This document shows, in pieces, positions 4,349 through 11,451 of a stretch of DNA of 11,451 nucleotides. Each line of letters begins with the position of its first letter. Positions within the stretch are counted from its first letter, which is position 1. The translations under genes were made by a program, and so were the position numbers. The DNA is from an uncultured Eubacteriales bacterium. GTDB lineage: Bacteria > Bacillota_A > Clostridia > Oscillospirales > Oscillospiraceae. A model generated the notes under the pieces. The model saw only the letters and a list, made by a program, of their open reading frames with translations. It did not search any database and was not told where the DNA came from. The DNA is taken from contig CASTQR010000037.1 in the NCBI GenBank assembly GCA_949451265.1, forward strand, positions 1-11,451, in the 5' to 3' direction.

Positions 4349-5250
4349 TATTTGCCCACCACCTGGGCAATGACCTTGGTGGTGCTCACCGCCATCTGGG
4401 CGGTGTGGACAGCGGAGGTGAGGCTGGCCTTGGTGGAGGTGTCCAGCCCGAAAGCCCCGGCGATCCGGGGCACCTCGCCCGCGGACAGCATCAGCCCCAG
4501 CCCCAGCAGGGCGTGGTCGTTGAACACCATCAGCCCCGCCACCAGGATGGTGGCCTGCAAAAAGGCGGTGAGGCACAGGCCGATGATCTGCTTGCACCAC
4601 TGGGTGAAACCGTCCGTGTACCCCCTGGGGACGCTGAACATATACAGCGCCCCCACCGCGATCTGGATCAGGAGGATGCCGCCCCGCTTCAGGTTGGCGA
4701 AAAACACCTTGATCACGGCGTAGGCCATGAGGATGACGCAAAAGAGCATCATGATGGGGTTGAAGGACGGCCCGCCGAAAATGAAATCCACCCCGGAGGC
4801 GATGAGCCCCCCTGGGGTGGTGAGCTTGGTGATGATGTTCTGCCCCACCGCCCCGATGCTGGTGCCCAGCCCGGTGATGCCAGCGGTGAAGCTGGCCTGC
4901 AATGACACGGACAGGGCATAGAGCCGGACGGGGACGGTGGAGAACAGGCCCACCGCCATAAACCCCTTCAGGCAGTTAATGGCGGTGTGGCGGAGATTGC
5001 CCCGGCCCGAGGAATACTCGATGCCGAACTCGAAGCCGGACACCACCAGGCTCACCCCGAACAGGGCCCAGCCCAGCTGGTTGAAAAACGTGACCATGGC
5101 CTGCACCCAGGGCAGGTCGAACAGCTCCACCCCCATGTTGCCCATCAGGGCGAAGAACGCCCCCAGGAAGCCCACCGCCTGGCTGTACGCCCAGTCCAGC
5201 AGCTCGTCCAGGATGGTGGAGGCCACAAAATCCCAAATAAAAATGGTCAT
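4348..5250 (-). CDS. VirB6/TrbL-like polytopic conjugation membrane protein
   Basis: 300 residues with several hydrophobic spans: about 24-42, 54-76, 92-112, 166-188, 192-213 and 224-258. Small polar loops separate them, and a soluble tail contains GEVPRIAGAFGLDTSTKA. The long membrane-rich middle and the Ala/Thr-rich tail ending TTKVIAQVVGK fit the VirB6/TrbL family, which forms the inner-membrane channel of type IV secretion systems. Its neighbours (pilin-like protein upstream, VirB4 group downstream) support this. ATG 5250 follows the previous stop codon directly (TGAATG), with GAGGTG only a few bases upstream. Its own stop overlaps the next ATG by one base. No signal peptide beyond the first span is evident. 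Confidence 0.75.
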   Translation of the reverse strand: MTIFIWDFVASTILDELLDWAYSQAVGFLGAFFALMGNMGVELFDLPWVQAMVTFFNQLGWALFGVSLVVSGFEFGIEYSSGRGNLRHTAINCLKGFMAVGLFSTVPVRLYALSVSLQASFTAGITGLGTSIGAVGQNIITKLTTPGGLIASGVDFIFGGPSFNPIMMLFCVILMAYAVIKVFFANLKRGGILLIQIAVGALYMFSVPRGYTDGFTQWCKQIIGLCLTAFLQATILVAGLMVFNDHALLGLGLMLSAGEVPRIAGAFGLDTSTKASLTSAVHTAQMAVSTTKVIAQVVGK

Positions 5251-6183
5251 TCACCTCGATTCTGTGATAGAATGGCCGAACCCGGTATATGCACCGGGCC
5301 CGGCCCGCAGCTCCATCTGCTCGTATTCGGTTTCCGCGGCCCCGATCCGGGCCAGCGCCATCTCCCGGTATTCCGGGTTGAGTTCGATGCCGGTAAAATT
5401 CCGGCGCAGGCGTTTTGCTACTACGCCGGTGGTGCCGCTGCCCGTGAAGGGATCCAGCACGGTCCCGCCCTCGGGGCACCCGGCCAGGACGCAGGGTTCC
5501 ACCAGCTTTTCCGGGAACACGGCGAAGTGTGTGCCCTGGTAGCCGCTGGCGCCAATGATCCAGACATCGCGTTTGTTCCTATATGGGGTGGGTTTATATT
5601 CTTTCCCGCTCTTGTAGCGGGTTTCCTCCGATGTGCTGTCGCCGTACTTGGAGCCGCCAAAGCGGGGCAAGGCGGCTGTATCAGCCTGACCGCCGCACAT
5701 ACGCAGATAACGCTTTGTGCTGTCCCCCATGACTGGCTCCCGGATGGCTACGGCATCAAAATAGTACCGGGCGGACTTCGCCAGCAGGAAGACGTGCTCA
5801 TGGCTTTTGGTACAGCGGTCTTTCACGCTCTCCGGCATGGCGTTGGGTTTGTACCATATGATGTCCTGGCGCAGATACCAGCCATCCGCGCGCAGGGCAA
5901 ACGCCAGCATCCACGGGATGCCAATCAGGTTTTTATTCCGGTAGCTGTCCCCGATGTTGAGCCACAGGGTGCCGTCCGGGCGCAGCACCCGGCGCACCTC
6001 CCGGAAGACCTCCACCAGCCTGCTGACGTACTCCTCCGGTGTGGCCTCCTGGCCGATCTGGCCCGAAACGCCGTAGTCCCGGAGGCCAAAGTAGGGCGGC
6101 GAGGTGACGCAGCAGTGGACGCTGTCCGCGTCCAGGGTGCGGAGCTGTTCCGCCGCGTCGCCCAGCAAAATGGTTTCCGCCAT
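5251..6183 (-). CDS. Beta-class SPPY DNA methyltransferase
   Basis: 310 residues with motif IV (TSPPYFGLRDYG, 27-38) before motif I (DPFTGSGTTG, 244-253), the order of beta-class amino-methyltransferases. Further conserved segments are GTLWLNIGDSY (71-81), GWYLRQDIIWYKPNAMPES (101-119), CTKSHEHVFLLAKS (124-137) and a final FTGIELNPEY (263-272). SPPY is usual in N4-cytosine enzymes, whereas N6-adenine enzymes usually carry D/NPPY, so N4-cytosine is the better guess; specificity cannot be read from sequence. No restriction endonuclease is adjacent, so it is probably a solitary protective or regulatory enzyme. It lies 7 bases after the pilin-like gene and directly abuts the VirB6-like gene. The ribosome binding site is poor (G-run touching the ATG), which suggests reinitiation from the gene before it. 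Confidence 0.85.
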   Translation of the reverse strand: MAETILLGDAAEQLRTLDADSVHCCVTSPPYFGLRDYGVSGQIGQEATPEEYVSRLVEVFREVRRVLRPDGTLWLNIGDSYRNKNLIGIPWMLAFALRADGWYLRQDIIWYKPNAMPESVKDRCTKSHEHVFLLAKSARYYFDAVAIREPVMGDSTKRYLRMCGGQADTAALPRFGGSKYGDSTSEETRYKSGKEYKPTPYRNKRDVWIIGASGYQGTHFAVFPEKLVEPCVLAGCPEGGTVLDPFTGSGTTGVVAKRLRRNFTGIELNPEYREMALARIGAAETEYEQMELRAGPGAYTGFGHSITESR

Positions 6184-6190
6184 CCCCCGG

Positions 6191-6538
6191 TCACAGCCCC
6201 ACGATGGTCCAGATGTACAGCGGGGCGGTGAGGACGAACACCAGGCAGGCGAACAGGATCACCGGGCCGGTCCACTCAAACTGGCCATGCTTCCGGTAAT
6301 CAAAATAGCTCATCCCCAGTTTGCCGAAGAAAGCGATGGCCAGGATCATGTCCAGGGCGGGGAAGACCACGTTGTCCACCACGGTCTTGATCTGGCCCGC
6401 GGCGTCCTGCCAGGTCTGCTCCACCACATCGGCCACGCCGGAGCCGCCGCTGGAGGCGGCGAAAGCCGGGGCGCAGCACAGGGCGCACAACAGCAGGGCC
6501 AGGAGCATAGGATAAATACGGATGCGGAACTTTTTCAT
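6191..6538 (-). CDS. DUF3852-like pilin/VirB2-type small membrane protein
   Basis: 115 residues: a signal peptide (KKFRIRIYPMLLALLLCALC, cleavage likely after PAFA at about residue 27), a short Gly/Ser-rich stretch, an amphipathic segment (VVEQTWQDAAGQIKTVV), then two membrane spans (about 54-73 and 91-113) separated by a charged loop (FDYRKHGQFEW). Processed size and two-helix layout match VirB2/TrbC-type pilins, and the sequence resembles the DUF3852 family found in Clostridia ICEs. A role in the cell-surface part of the transfer channel is inferred. AGGAGG (6552-6547) lies 8 bases before ATG 6538. A 12-bp hairpin separates it from the adhesin gene. The next gene starts 7 bases after its stop. 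Confidence 0.75.
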   Translation of the reverse strand: MKKFRIRIYPMLLALLLCALCCAPAFAASSGGSGVADVVEQTWQDAAGQIKTVVDNVVFPALDMILAIAFFGKLGMSYFDYRKHGQFEWTGPVILFACLVFVLTAPLYIWTIVGL

Positions 6539-6562
6539 ATTGTTTTCCTCCTATTCATCATG

Positions 6563-6592
6563 GGAGGGCTGTCCGGGTTTGGACAGCCCTCC
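6563..6592. other. Perfect 12-bp hairpin between adhesin and pilin-like genes
   Basis: GGAGGGCTGTCC (6563-6574) and its exact complement (6581-6592) flank a six-base loop. No T-run follows on the minus strand, so it is not a classic terminator. It may set mRNA processing, stability or partial read-through between a long adhesin message and the pilin-like gene. Confidence 0.6.
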
Positions 6593-6609
6593 ACGTTGTG
6601 TTTCCGCGA

Positions 6610-9600
6610 TCAATAGCCCGTTTTGGGCAGGCTGGGCACCACGGGCTTGCCGTAGACCCTGGTGGTCCACCGGGTCACCGCCTGGATCCACTGGCCGTTA
6701 TAGACTCCGCCAACGTCGGCGGCGTTGGTGAAACTGCCGCCGCCCTTCACCGTGGGCAGCACCTTGCAGTCCACCTTGGGGGCCTCCACCTGGGTAAAGT
6801 TGGCGGGCACCACCCCGAACACCAGCATAAACTCGGTGACGTACTCATTAGAGGCCAGCCCCAGGGCTGCCGGGGAGGCGTCCAGGGTGTAGTTCTTCGC
6901 CGTGGACAGGTTGTCGTACATGGTGCGGTACTCGCCGCCGCCCAGGTTGGTCTTGTACACCACCTTGTAATTGCCGGGGGCGTTATAGGTGCCGGTGAAG
7001 ATGCGGTTCAGCCGCACCGCCTGCACCGGCAGCGTGTCCCGCCAGTAGAAGGAGGTGAGCGCGGTGGTGGAGTTGTTGCCGATCCCGCTGAACGTATAGC
7101 GGATATCCTGGCCCGGCATCACCTCGGCGTAGCCCGTCTTTTTGATGGACACATTGGTGGTGAGCGCCTTATTGGTCATGGCCACCTTCACGATCTGTCC
7201 GGCGTGCTCGATCTCCGCCTCAATGGGGGTCTTGTCCAGGCCGTAAAAATCGGCGGCCTTGGATTCCTCAATCTGATAGCGGCCCAGCGGCAGGGGCTTG
7301 GACACGGCCACGCCGTTTTTGTCCGTGCGGACGGTATCCACCAGGTTGCCGGTGCGGTAGTGGTAGATCTCGAACTCGGTGCCGGGGATGGGGGTGCCCG
7401 CGGGCCAGCCATTCATGGGGTTGTAGTCCTCAGAGGTCTTTTTAATTTGAATCTGGCCCGTGATGGGGGTGTTCTGCCACTCCACGAGGGTCACCTCGCC
7501 TGCCTTGACGTAGACGGTTTTCATCTGGGTGTCCGGGACATACCCCGGATTGTCCAGCTCCCGCAGGTAGTAGCGGCCACCGTCCGTCAGGCCCTCGATA
7601 TAGACGTATCCCCGGTCGTCCGAGGTGTACTGTCCAATGGGCTTGTTGGCGCTGTCGTAGAGGATGAAGCTCACCCCATAGATTCCCTTGCCTGTCACAC
7701 TGTCGGTCTTGCGGATCTGGATGCCGGAAAAAGCCTTGTTTTCCACCGTCAGGGTGGTGTTTTCCCCATCTTTCACGTTGAATGTGTGGCGGCTGGGATC
7801 CAGCTTGAATTCCTTCGGGCATCCGGTTTCCACGGCGTAGTAATTGCCCGCATCCAGATGGAGGGTGACGCGGCCATCGCTGCCGGTGGTGATGGTATCC
7901 ACCAGCCCGCCGTCACCGGCGCGGCGGATCTCGAAAGTCACGTCAGGGATGCGCTTCTCCTTGTTCCCCGCCACCACCTTGATGAGCTCGAAGTTGCCAG
8001 CCGGGGCGTTATAAAATACCAGATATTGCGTGTCATTGGGGTTCACTTGGACCGTCTGGGTCTGGGTAGCGGGATCGATAGAGTACCCAGGCAAGCTCTT
8101 GACCTCTTTTGCGATAATGGTGCCGGTGATGCCAGAGATCCGGATCTCCCCGTTGGCGTCCGTCTGATACAGTCCCTTGGAGGACAGGTGGCCGTTGTCG
8201 TAGTCCACGTAGGAGCCGTCCGCGTAGGTCAGATGGAACTGCACATTTGCCAGGGGTTTCCCGCTGACCTTGTCCTTTTTCTGGATCACGAGGGTCCCGG
8301 CGCGCTCGTTCCAGAAGATCAGCTCAGGGGCCCTTTCCCCCGCCTTGATCTTGATGGTCTTGGGCTCGCCGTCCAAGACAAAGCCCTCCACCGTGGCGAT
8401 CTCACGGGCGGTGACGGTAGTACCGGGCTCCAGCCCCTCAATCACGATCTCGCCCGCGGAGTTGGTGTAGAAGGTGCCGTCGCCGGAACCCACGGGCGTG
8501 CCGCTGCCCTCGGTCACCTTGAAGCACACCCCAGCCAGCGGCTCCCGGTTGGTCCCTTTGATGTACTTCCGGATCGTGAGGGTCATCTTGGGATCGTTCT
8601 CGAAATCCAGGCCGTTGCCGCCGCCCGTGCCGGAAGTCCCGGACAGGTACTTCACCTGGAAAATGGCGCCCTCAACCGGCTCCCCGGTGATCCGGTCATA
8701 TTTATACACCACCAATGCGGACAGGGGGATATTCTCCACCTGGACGGTCTTGGTCTCGCCAGCGGCCAGATAAAACTCGTGATCCGCCTGCTTGATGGAG
8801 TACCCGGAGGGGGCTTCCAATTCGGAAATTTTGAACCAGCCGGGGTCGGTGTGCTCCAGCACGATCTCGCCGTTTTCATTGGAATAGAACGTGCCCAGGT
8901 CATGATAGTCCCCGGTTTTGGTCTCGCCGGAGGCCCGCCAGATCTGGAACTTGGCGTGGGCCACGGGGTTCTTCGTGATGGAATCCACCTTCAGAATTTT
9001 GAGGGTGGGCTTGACCAGGTTGGTCAGCTCGATGGTGGTGGTGCGGTTTTCTTCCAGCTGGACCACGTGGACGGTATCGTCCAGCACGTAGTTCGGGGCC
9101 GCCGCCACCTCAGAAATTTTATAGGCGCCGGGCCGGACGCCGTCCTTGCCCTCCAGCACGATGAGCCCGTCCTTGTCGGTCTGGCGGCGGTCCGAGAAGC
9201 CGCCGTTGACCTCCTCGATCAAAAAAGTGGCCCCGCTGACCGGCTTCCCCGTCTGCCCATCCAGCTTCAGGAGCCGGATGCCGGGCCGGGTACTGTTGAC
9301 GAAATCCACCACGATGTCCTTGTCCTTCCCGCTGTCGATCCAGACGGTCTTGCGGTTGTTGGTGTCCAGGATCCACGGGGAGGGGACAGCGGTTTCGGTG
9401 ATCTCATAGCACCCGCTGGGCATGGACTCCAGCACCGCTTTGCCGTCCGCCCCGGTGACCACATCGTTCTCATAGCCCAGGTTCACGCCCCGGATGTGGA
9501 AGCTGGTGTTGGGGATGGGCTCACCGCTCTCCGCGTCCCGCTTCGAGATCGTCAGCGACCGCTTGTGATGGTTGACCTTGGTGACCACAATGGTCTGCTC

Positions 9601-11313
9601 CCCCTGGAGATCCTCAGCGTCCACATGGACGCCAACGGGGGATTTGTCGCAGTCCATGCCAGCCGGGGCGGACACCTCCACAAACTCATAGTGGCCCTCG
9701 GTGACGTTGCTGACGGTGATGGTGCCATCCGCCTGGGTCTCCTCGGTGGAGATAATCTGGCCGTCCCGCAGCACCAAAAAAATGGCCCCGGCCAAGGGCT
9801 GGCCACCCTCGTCCACCTTCTTCAGCACGACCTTGACCTTGGCCGAATTTTCAAAAACCAGGCTGACATCGGTTTTGCCGTCCCACACGAAGGGCTGCTT
9901 GACCTTGGACACGTCAGAGCTGAGGATGAAGCCCTCCGGTGGGGTGATCTCCTCCGCCAAAAACGCCCCGGTGGGTAGTTTGGAGAAGTCCAGATCCTCT
10001 TTCAGAATATAGCCGCCGTCCTTGGTGACGTACTCCCCGAAAAAGCTGCCGCCATCGTCCAGCTTGACGGAGGTAATGCGGATGACCGCGCCGGGGATGC
10101 CCACGGTGGGGTTGTCCGCGTCAACTTTTCTAATGGAGCCGGTACCGGGGGTAGTGGTTGTCGTGGTTGGCTCGTTGTAGAAGGTGAAGGTGTTGCTGAC
10201 AGAATTGTTGGGCATCACCGTCACGGTCTGGGACGCGGTCTGGGCCACGTAACCCTCCGGCACGTCCTCCTCCGTAATGGTGTACTGCCCCGCGGTGAGG
10301 TTGTCCGCCTCGGAGGTCAGGGTGATGGTGCCGTCCGCGCCGGTCTGCCGGGTAACGGAAAAGTCGCCGGAGCCGTCCGCGCTCTCCACGGTAAAGGTCA
10401 CGCCGGACAGGGGCTTGTTGGTGCCCGCTTCCAGTTTCTTCACCGTCATCTGGAGGGGGTCGCTGTCATCGTCCGGGCCGGGGACAGCCACCAGCAGGTG
10501 CTGCATGGGGGTGCCGGACTGGCCCGCCAGTTTCCAGGGCTGGGACTTGTCCCACTCATAGATCCACAGGTGGTAGTCGTGGAAATACTCGGGGTGTTCC
10601 AGCACCATGTTGACCCCGGTGGCGATGTAGTCGTAGGCGGAATAGCCGGTTTTGCCGCCGTCGCTGCTGTCGATGATGCTGTGGGTGCCGATTTTGCTCC
10701 AATCCTTGATCCAGGAGGACTGGCCGTAGGTCTCATGGTACAGTTTCATCGCCGCCACAAATTCCTCGGCGGCCTGCTCGATGAACCCCTCCCGGTTGGA
10801 GTTGACGTCGATGATGATGCCGTGTTCGTAGTACCAGCTCATTGCCTGGGCCACGAGGAACCAAATATCTGACCAATACTGGGTCCAGGTTTCCAGCCCC
10901 CGGGCATTGCCCGCGGCGGTGAAATCGCCGTAGGTACAGGAGTAGATGTAGGTGAGCAGAACCTTCAGCGAGGCGCTGTCCGCCTCGTTCTTGAAGTTCC
11001 ACTTCTGCCCGTTGGCGGCGGGGCCCAGGGTGCCCTTCTGATAGGCGCACAGGGCGCGGGTGGCGCCGAAGCCGGGCACATCAACCTGCTCGTTGAACAC
11101 ATAGGGCAGGCCCACGTTGTTGATGGTGCTGCTGGCCGCCTTGTAACGCACGGATTTCCCACCGATGGTCATGTAGGCGGAGGACTTCTGGGTGATGGAG
11201 CCGGGGGCGCTGTCCAGCCCTTCAGCGGCGAAGGCGGACAGGGGCAGGACGCCCAGGATGCACACCAGTGCCAACAGAAGGGACAGGGCGCGGTTGACGA
11301 TCTTGTTTTTCAA
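6610..11313 (-). CDS. Giant thioester-domain adhesin with about 12 SpaA/Cna-B repeats and a terminal LPKTGY
   Basis: 1567 residues. A signal peptide (residues 1-30, cleavage near SAFAA) is followed by a thioester-type domain with Cys89 (ALCAY) and a candidate partner Gln156 (FLVAQAMSWYY); such Cys-Gln bonds let adhesins couple to host targets. From about 288 to 1385 come some 12 SpaA/Cna-B-like repeats, each opening with a KK/K-D strand and containing a Glu-bearing ITEE/ISEV/REI segment, as expected for Lys-Asn isopeptide-stabilised folds. One repeat is truncated (linker SGTSGTGGGNG). A different beta domain (from 1387, KKTGYAEVMPGQDIRYTF) precedes LPKTGY at 1562-1567, where the protein stops without a membrane span or charged tail. 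The start is TTG 11313 with AAGGAGG (11327-11321) 7 bases upstream. It probably mediates mating-pair or host contact; anchoring is unclear. Confidence 0.88.
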   Translation of the reverse strand: MKNKIVNRALSLLLALVCILGVLPLSAFAAEGLDSAPGSITQKSSAYMTIGGKSVRYKAASSTINNVGLPYVFNEQVDVPGFGATRALCAYQKGTLGPAANGQKWNFKNEADSASLKVLLTYIYSCTYGDFTAAGNARGLETWTQYWSDIWFLVAQAMSWYYEHGIIIDVNSNREGFIEQAAEEFVAAMKLYHETYGQSSWIKDWSKIGTHSIIDSSDGGKTGYSAYDYIATGVNMVLEHPEYFHDYHLWIYEWDKSQPWKLAGQSGTPMQHLLVAVPGPDDDSDPLQMTVKKLEAGTNKPLSGVTFTVESADGSGDFSVTRQTGADGTITLTSEADNLTAGQYTITEEDVPEGYVAQTASQTVTVMPNNSVSNTFTFYNEPTTTTTTPGTGSIRKVDADNPTVGIPGAVIRITSVKLDDGGSFFGEYVTKDGGYILKEDLDFSKLPTGAFLAEEITPPEGFILSSDVSKVKQPFVWDGKTDVSLVFENSAKVKVVLKKVDEGGQPLAGAIFLVLRDGQIISTEETQADGTITVSNVTEGHYEFVEVSAPAGMDCDKSPVGVHVDAEDLQGEQTIVVTKVNHHKRSLTISKRDAESGEPIPNTSFHIRGVNLGYENDVVTGADGKAVLESMPSGCYEITETAVPSPWILDTNNRKTVWIDSGKDKDIVVDFVNSTRPGIRLLKLDGQTGKPVSGATFLIEEVNGGFSDRRQTDKDGLIVLEGKDGVRPGAYKISEVAAAPNYVLDDTVHVVQLEENRTTTIELTNLVKPTLKILKVDSITKNPVAHAKFQIWRASGETKTGDYHDLGTFYSNENGEIVLEHTDPGWFKISELEAPSGYSIKQADHEFYLAAGETKTVQVENIPLSALVVYKYDRITGEPVEGAIFQVKYLSGTSGTGGGNGLDFENDPKMTLTIRKYIKGTNREPLAGVCFKVTEGSGTPVGSGDGTFYTNSAGEIVIEGLEPGTTVTAREIATVEGFVLDGEPKTIKIKAGERAPELIFWNERAGTLVIQKKDKVSGKPLANVQFHLTYADGSYVDYDNGHLSSKGLYQTDANGEIRISGITGTIIAKEVKSLPGYSIDPATQTQTVQVNPNDTQYLVFYNAPAGNFELIKVVAGNKEKRIPDVTFEIRRAGDGGLVDTITTGSDGRVTLHLDAGNYYAVETGCPKEFKLDPSRHTFNVKDGENTTLTVENKAFSGIQIRKTDSVTGKGIYGVSFILYDSANKPIGQYTSDDRGYVYIEGLTDGGRYYLRELDNPGYVPDTQMKTVYVKAGEVTLVEWQNTPITGQIQIKKTSEDYNPMNGWPAGTPIPGTEFEIYHYRTGNLVDTVRTDKNGVAVSKPLPLGRYQIEESKAADFYGLDKTPIEAEIEHAGQIVKVAMTNKALTTNVSIKKTGYAEVMPGQDIRYTFSGIGNNSTTALTSFYWRDTLPVQAVRLNRIFTGTYNAPGNYKVVYKTNLGGGEYRTMYDNLSTAKNYTLDASPAALGLASNEYVTEFMLVFGVVPANFTQVEAPKVDCKVLPTVKGGGSFTNAADVGGVYNGQWIQAVTRWTTRVYGKPVVPSLPKTGY

Positions 11314-11336
11314 AGCGATTCCTCCTTGAAATGACG

Positions 11337-11366
11337 GGGGCCGGGCCGCGTAAGCAGCCCGGCCCC
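11337..11366. other. GC-rich hairpin upstream of the adhesin gene
   Basis: 12 of 13 positions pair between 11337-11349 and 11354-11366 around a GTAA loop. It lies 10 bases before the adhesin Shine-Dalgarno sequence in minus-strand reading, with no T-run after it. It may shape the 5' end of the adhesin message or mark the end of the upstream gene's transcript. No promoter was recognised in the rest of 11328-11420. Confidence 0.5.
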
Positions 11367-11420
11367 GCCTTTCGGGAGGAGGACTGCTTCCACAGTCCGG
11401 CCAGTTTTTTGATGATGTAT

Positions 11421-11451
11421 TCAGTTGGGGTAGCGGGTGTAGAGGGTATAA
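11421..11451 (-). CDS. Possible C-terminal end of an upstream gene
   Basis: Nine codons reading YTLYTRYPN then TGA (11423-11421) run in from the right edge. Eight of the nine end in C, matching the codon bias of the neighbouring genes better than the other frames. The product cannot be named. About 107 bases with hairpins separate it from the adhesin start. Confidence 0.3.
   Translation of the reverse strand, partial: YTLYTRYPN

Noticed and set aside
3701..4723. A 340-codon plus-strand frame opposite the methyltransferase and VirB6-like genes
   Set aside because: It spans two well-supported minus-strand genes, has no recognisable motif and no ribosome binding site that I could see. It is a shadow frame.
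6598..9978. A 1126-codon open frame on the plus strand opposite the adhesin gene
   Set aside because: It is antisense to a well-supported repeat protein with signal peptide and Shine-Dalgarno sequence. Its product is Gly/His/Val/Leu-rich with no recognisable domain. Long antisense frames are expected where the sense codons have strong G/C third-position bias.
11381..11410. Plus-strand hairpin (11381-11386 with 11393-11398) followed by a T-run, terminator-like
   Set aside because: The stem is only 6 bp, six bases separate it from the T-run, and no plus-strand gene lies upstream of it in the window.

Overview
This GC-rich window reads as part of the transfer region of an integrative and conjugative element (ICE) from a gut-type Clostridia, most likely the Oscillospiraceae/Ruminococcaceae group. 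The evidence is the gene set (VirB4, PrgI/VirB3-like, VirB6/TrbL-like and DUF3852-type pilin-like proteins, with a thioester/SpaA-repeat adhesin), strong AGGAGG-type ribosome binding sites, and the known co-occurrence of these families in such elements. I recognised families from memory and could not run a search.

Nearly every gene lies on the minus strand, so the operon reads from right to left. At the right edge are the last codons of a possible upstream gene. Next comes a 1567-residue secreted adhesin (11313-6610), then a small pilin-like membrane protein (6538-6191), a beta-class SPPY DNA methyltransferase (6183-5251), a polytopic VirB6/TrbL-like channel protein (5250-4348), and a cytosine-5 DNA methyltransferase split over two overlapping frames (4348-3650 and 4017-2161). 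These are followed by a tandem ribbon-helix-helix protein (2049-1705), a small unknown protein (1724-1410), a PrgI/VirB3-like membrane protein (about 1040-765), a detached VirB4 N-terminal domain (768-196) and the start of the VirB4 ATPase (203 to beyond position 1). Tight junctions (TAATG at 4348, TGAATG at 5250, an 8-base overlap at 196-203) point to a translationally coupled operon. The two methyltransferases alternate with secretion genes, which fits DNA modification made alongside the transfer machine.

The main exception is the stretch at 1053-1413. It holds two convergent promoters that both match TTGACA-17-TATAAT exactly, a 31-residue hydrophobic peptide gene on the plus strand with a structured leader that can hide its ribosome binding site, a perfect 14-bp hairpin between the two promoters, and a strong minus-strand terminator next to the PrgI-like gene. 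I interpret this as a candidate type I toxin-antitoxin locus; an attenuated promoter for the downstream secretion genes is the main alternative.

The second unusual feature is the cytosine-5 methyltransferase. Motifs I-VIII lie in one frame and motifs IX-X in another. For 368 bases both frames appear to encode real protein, an overprinted gene pair. The second frame also carries a long array of degenerate repeats and a 150-bp in-frame hairpin-bearing insertion or duplication.
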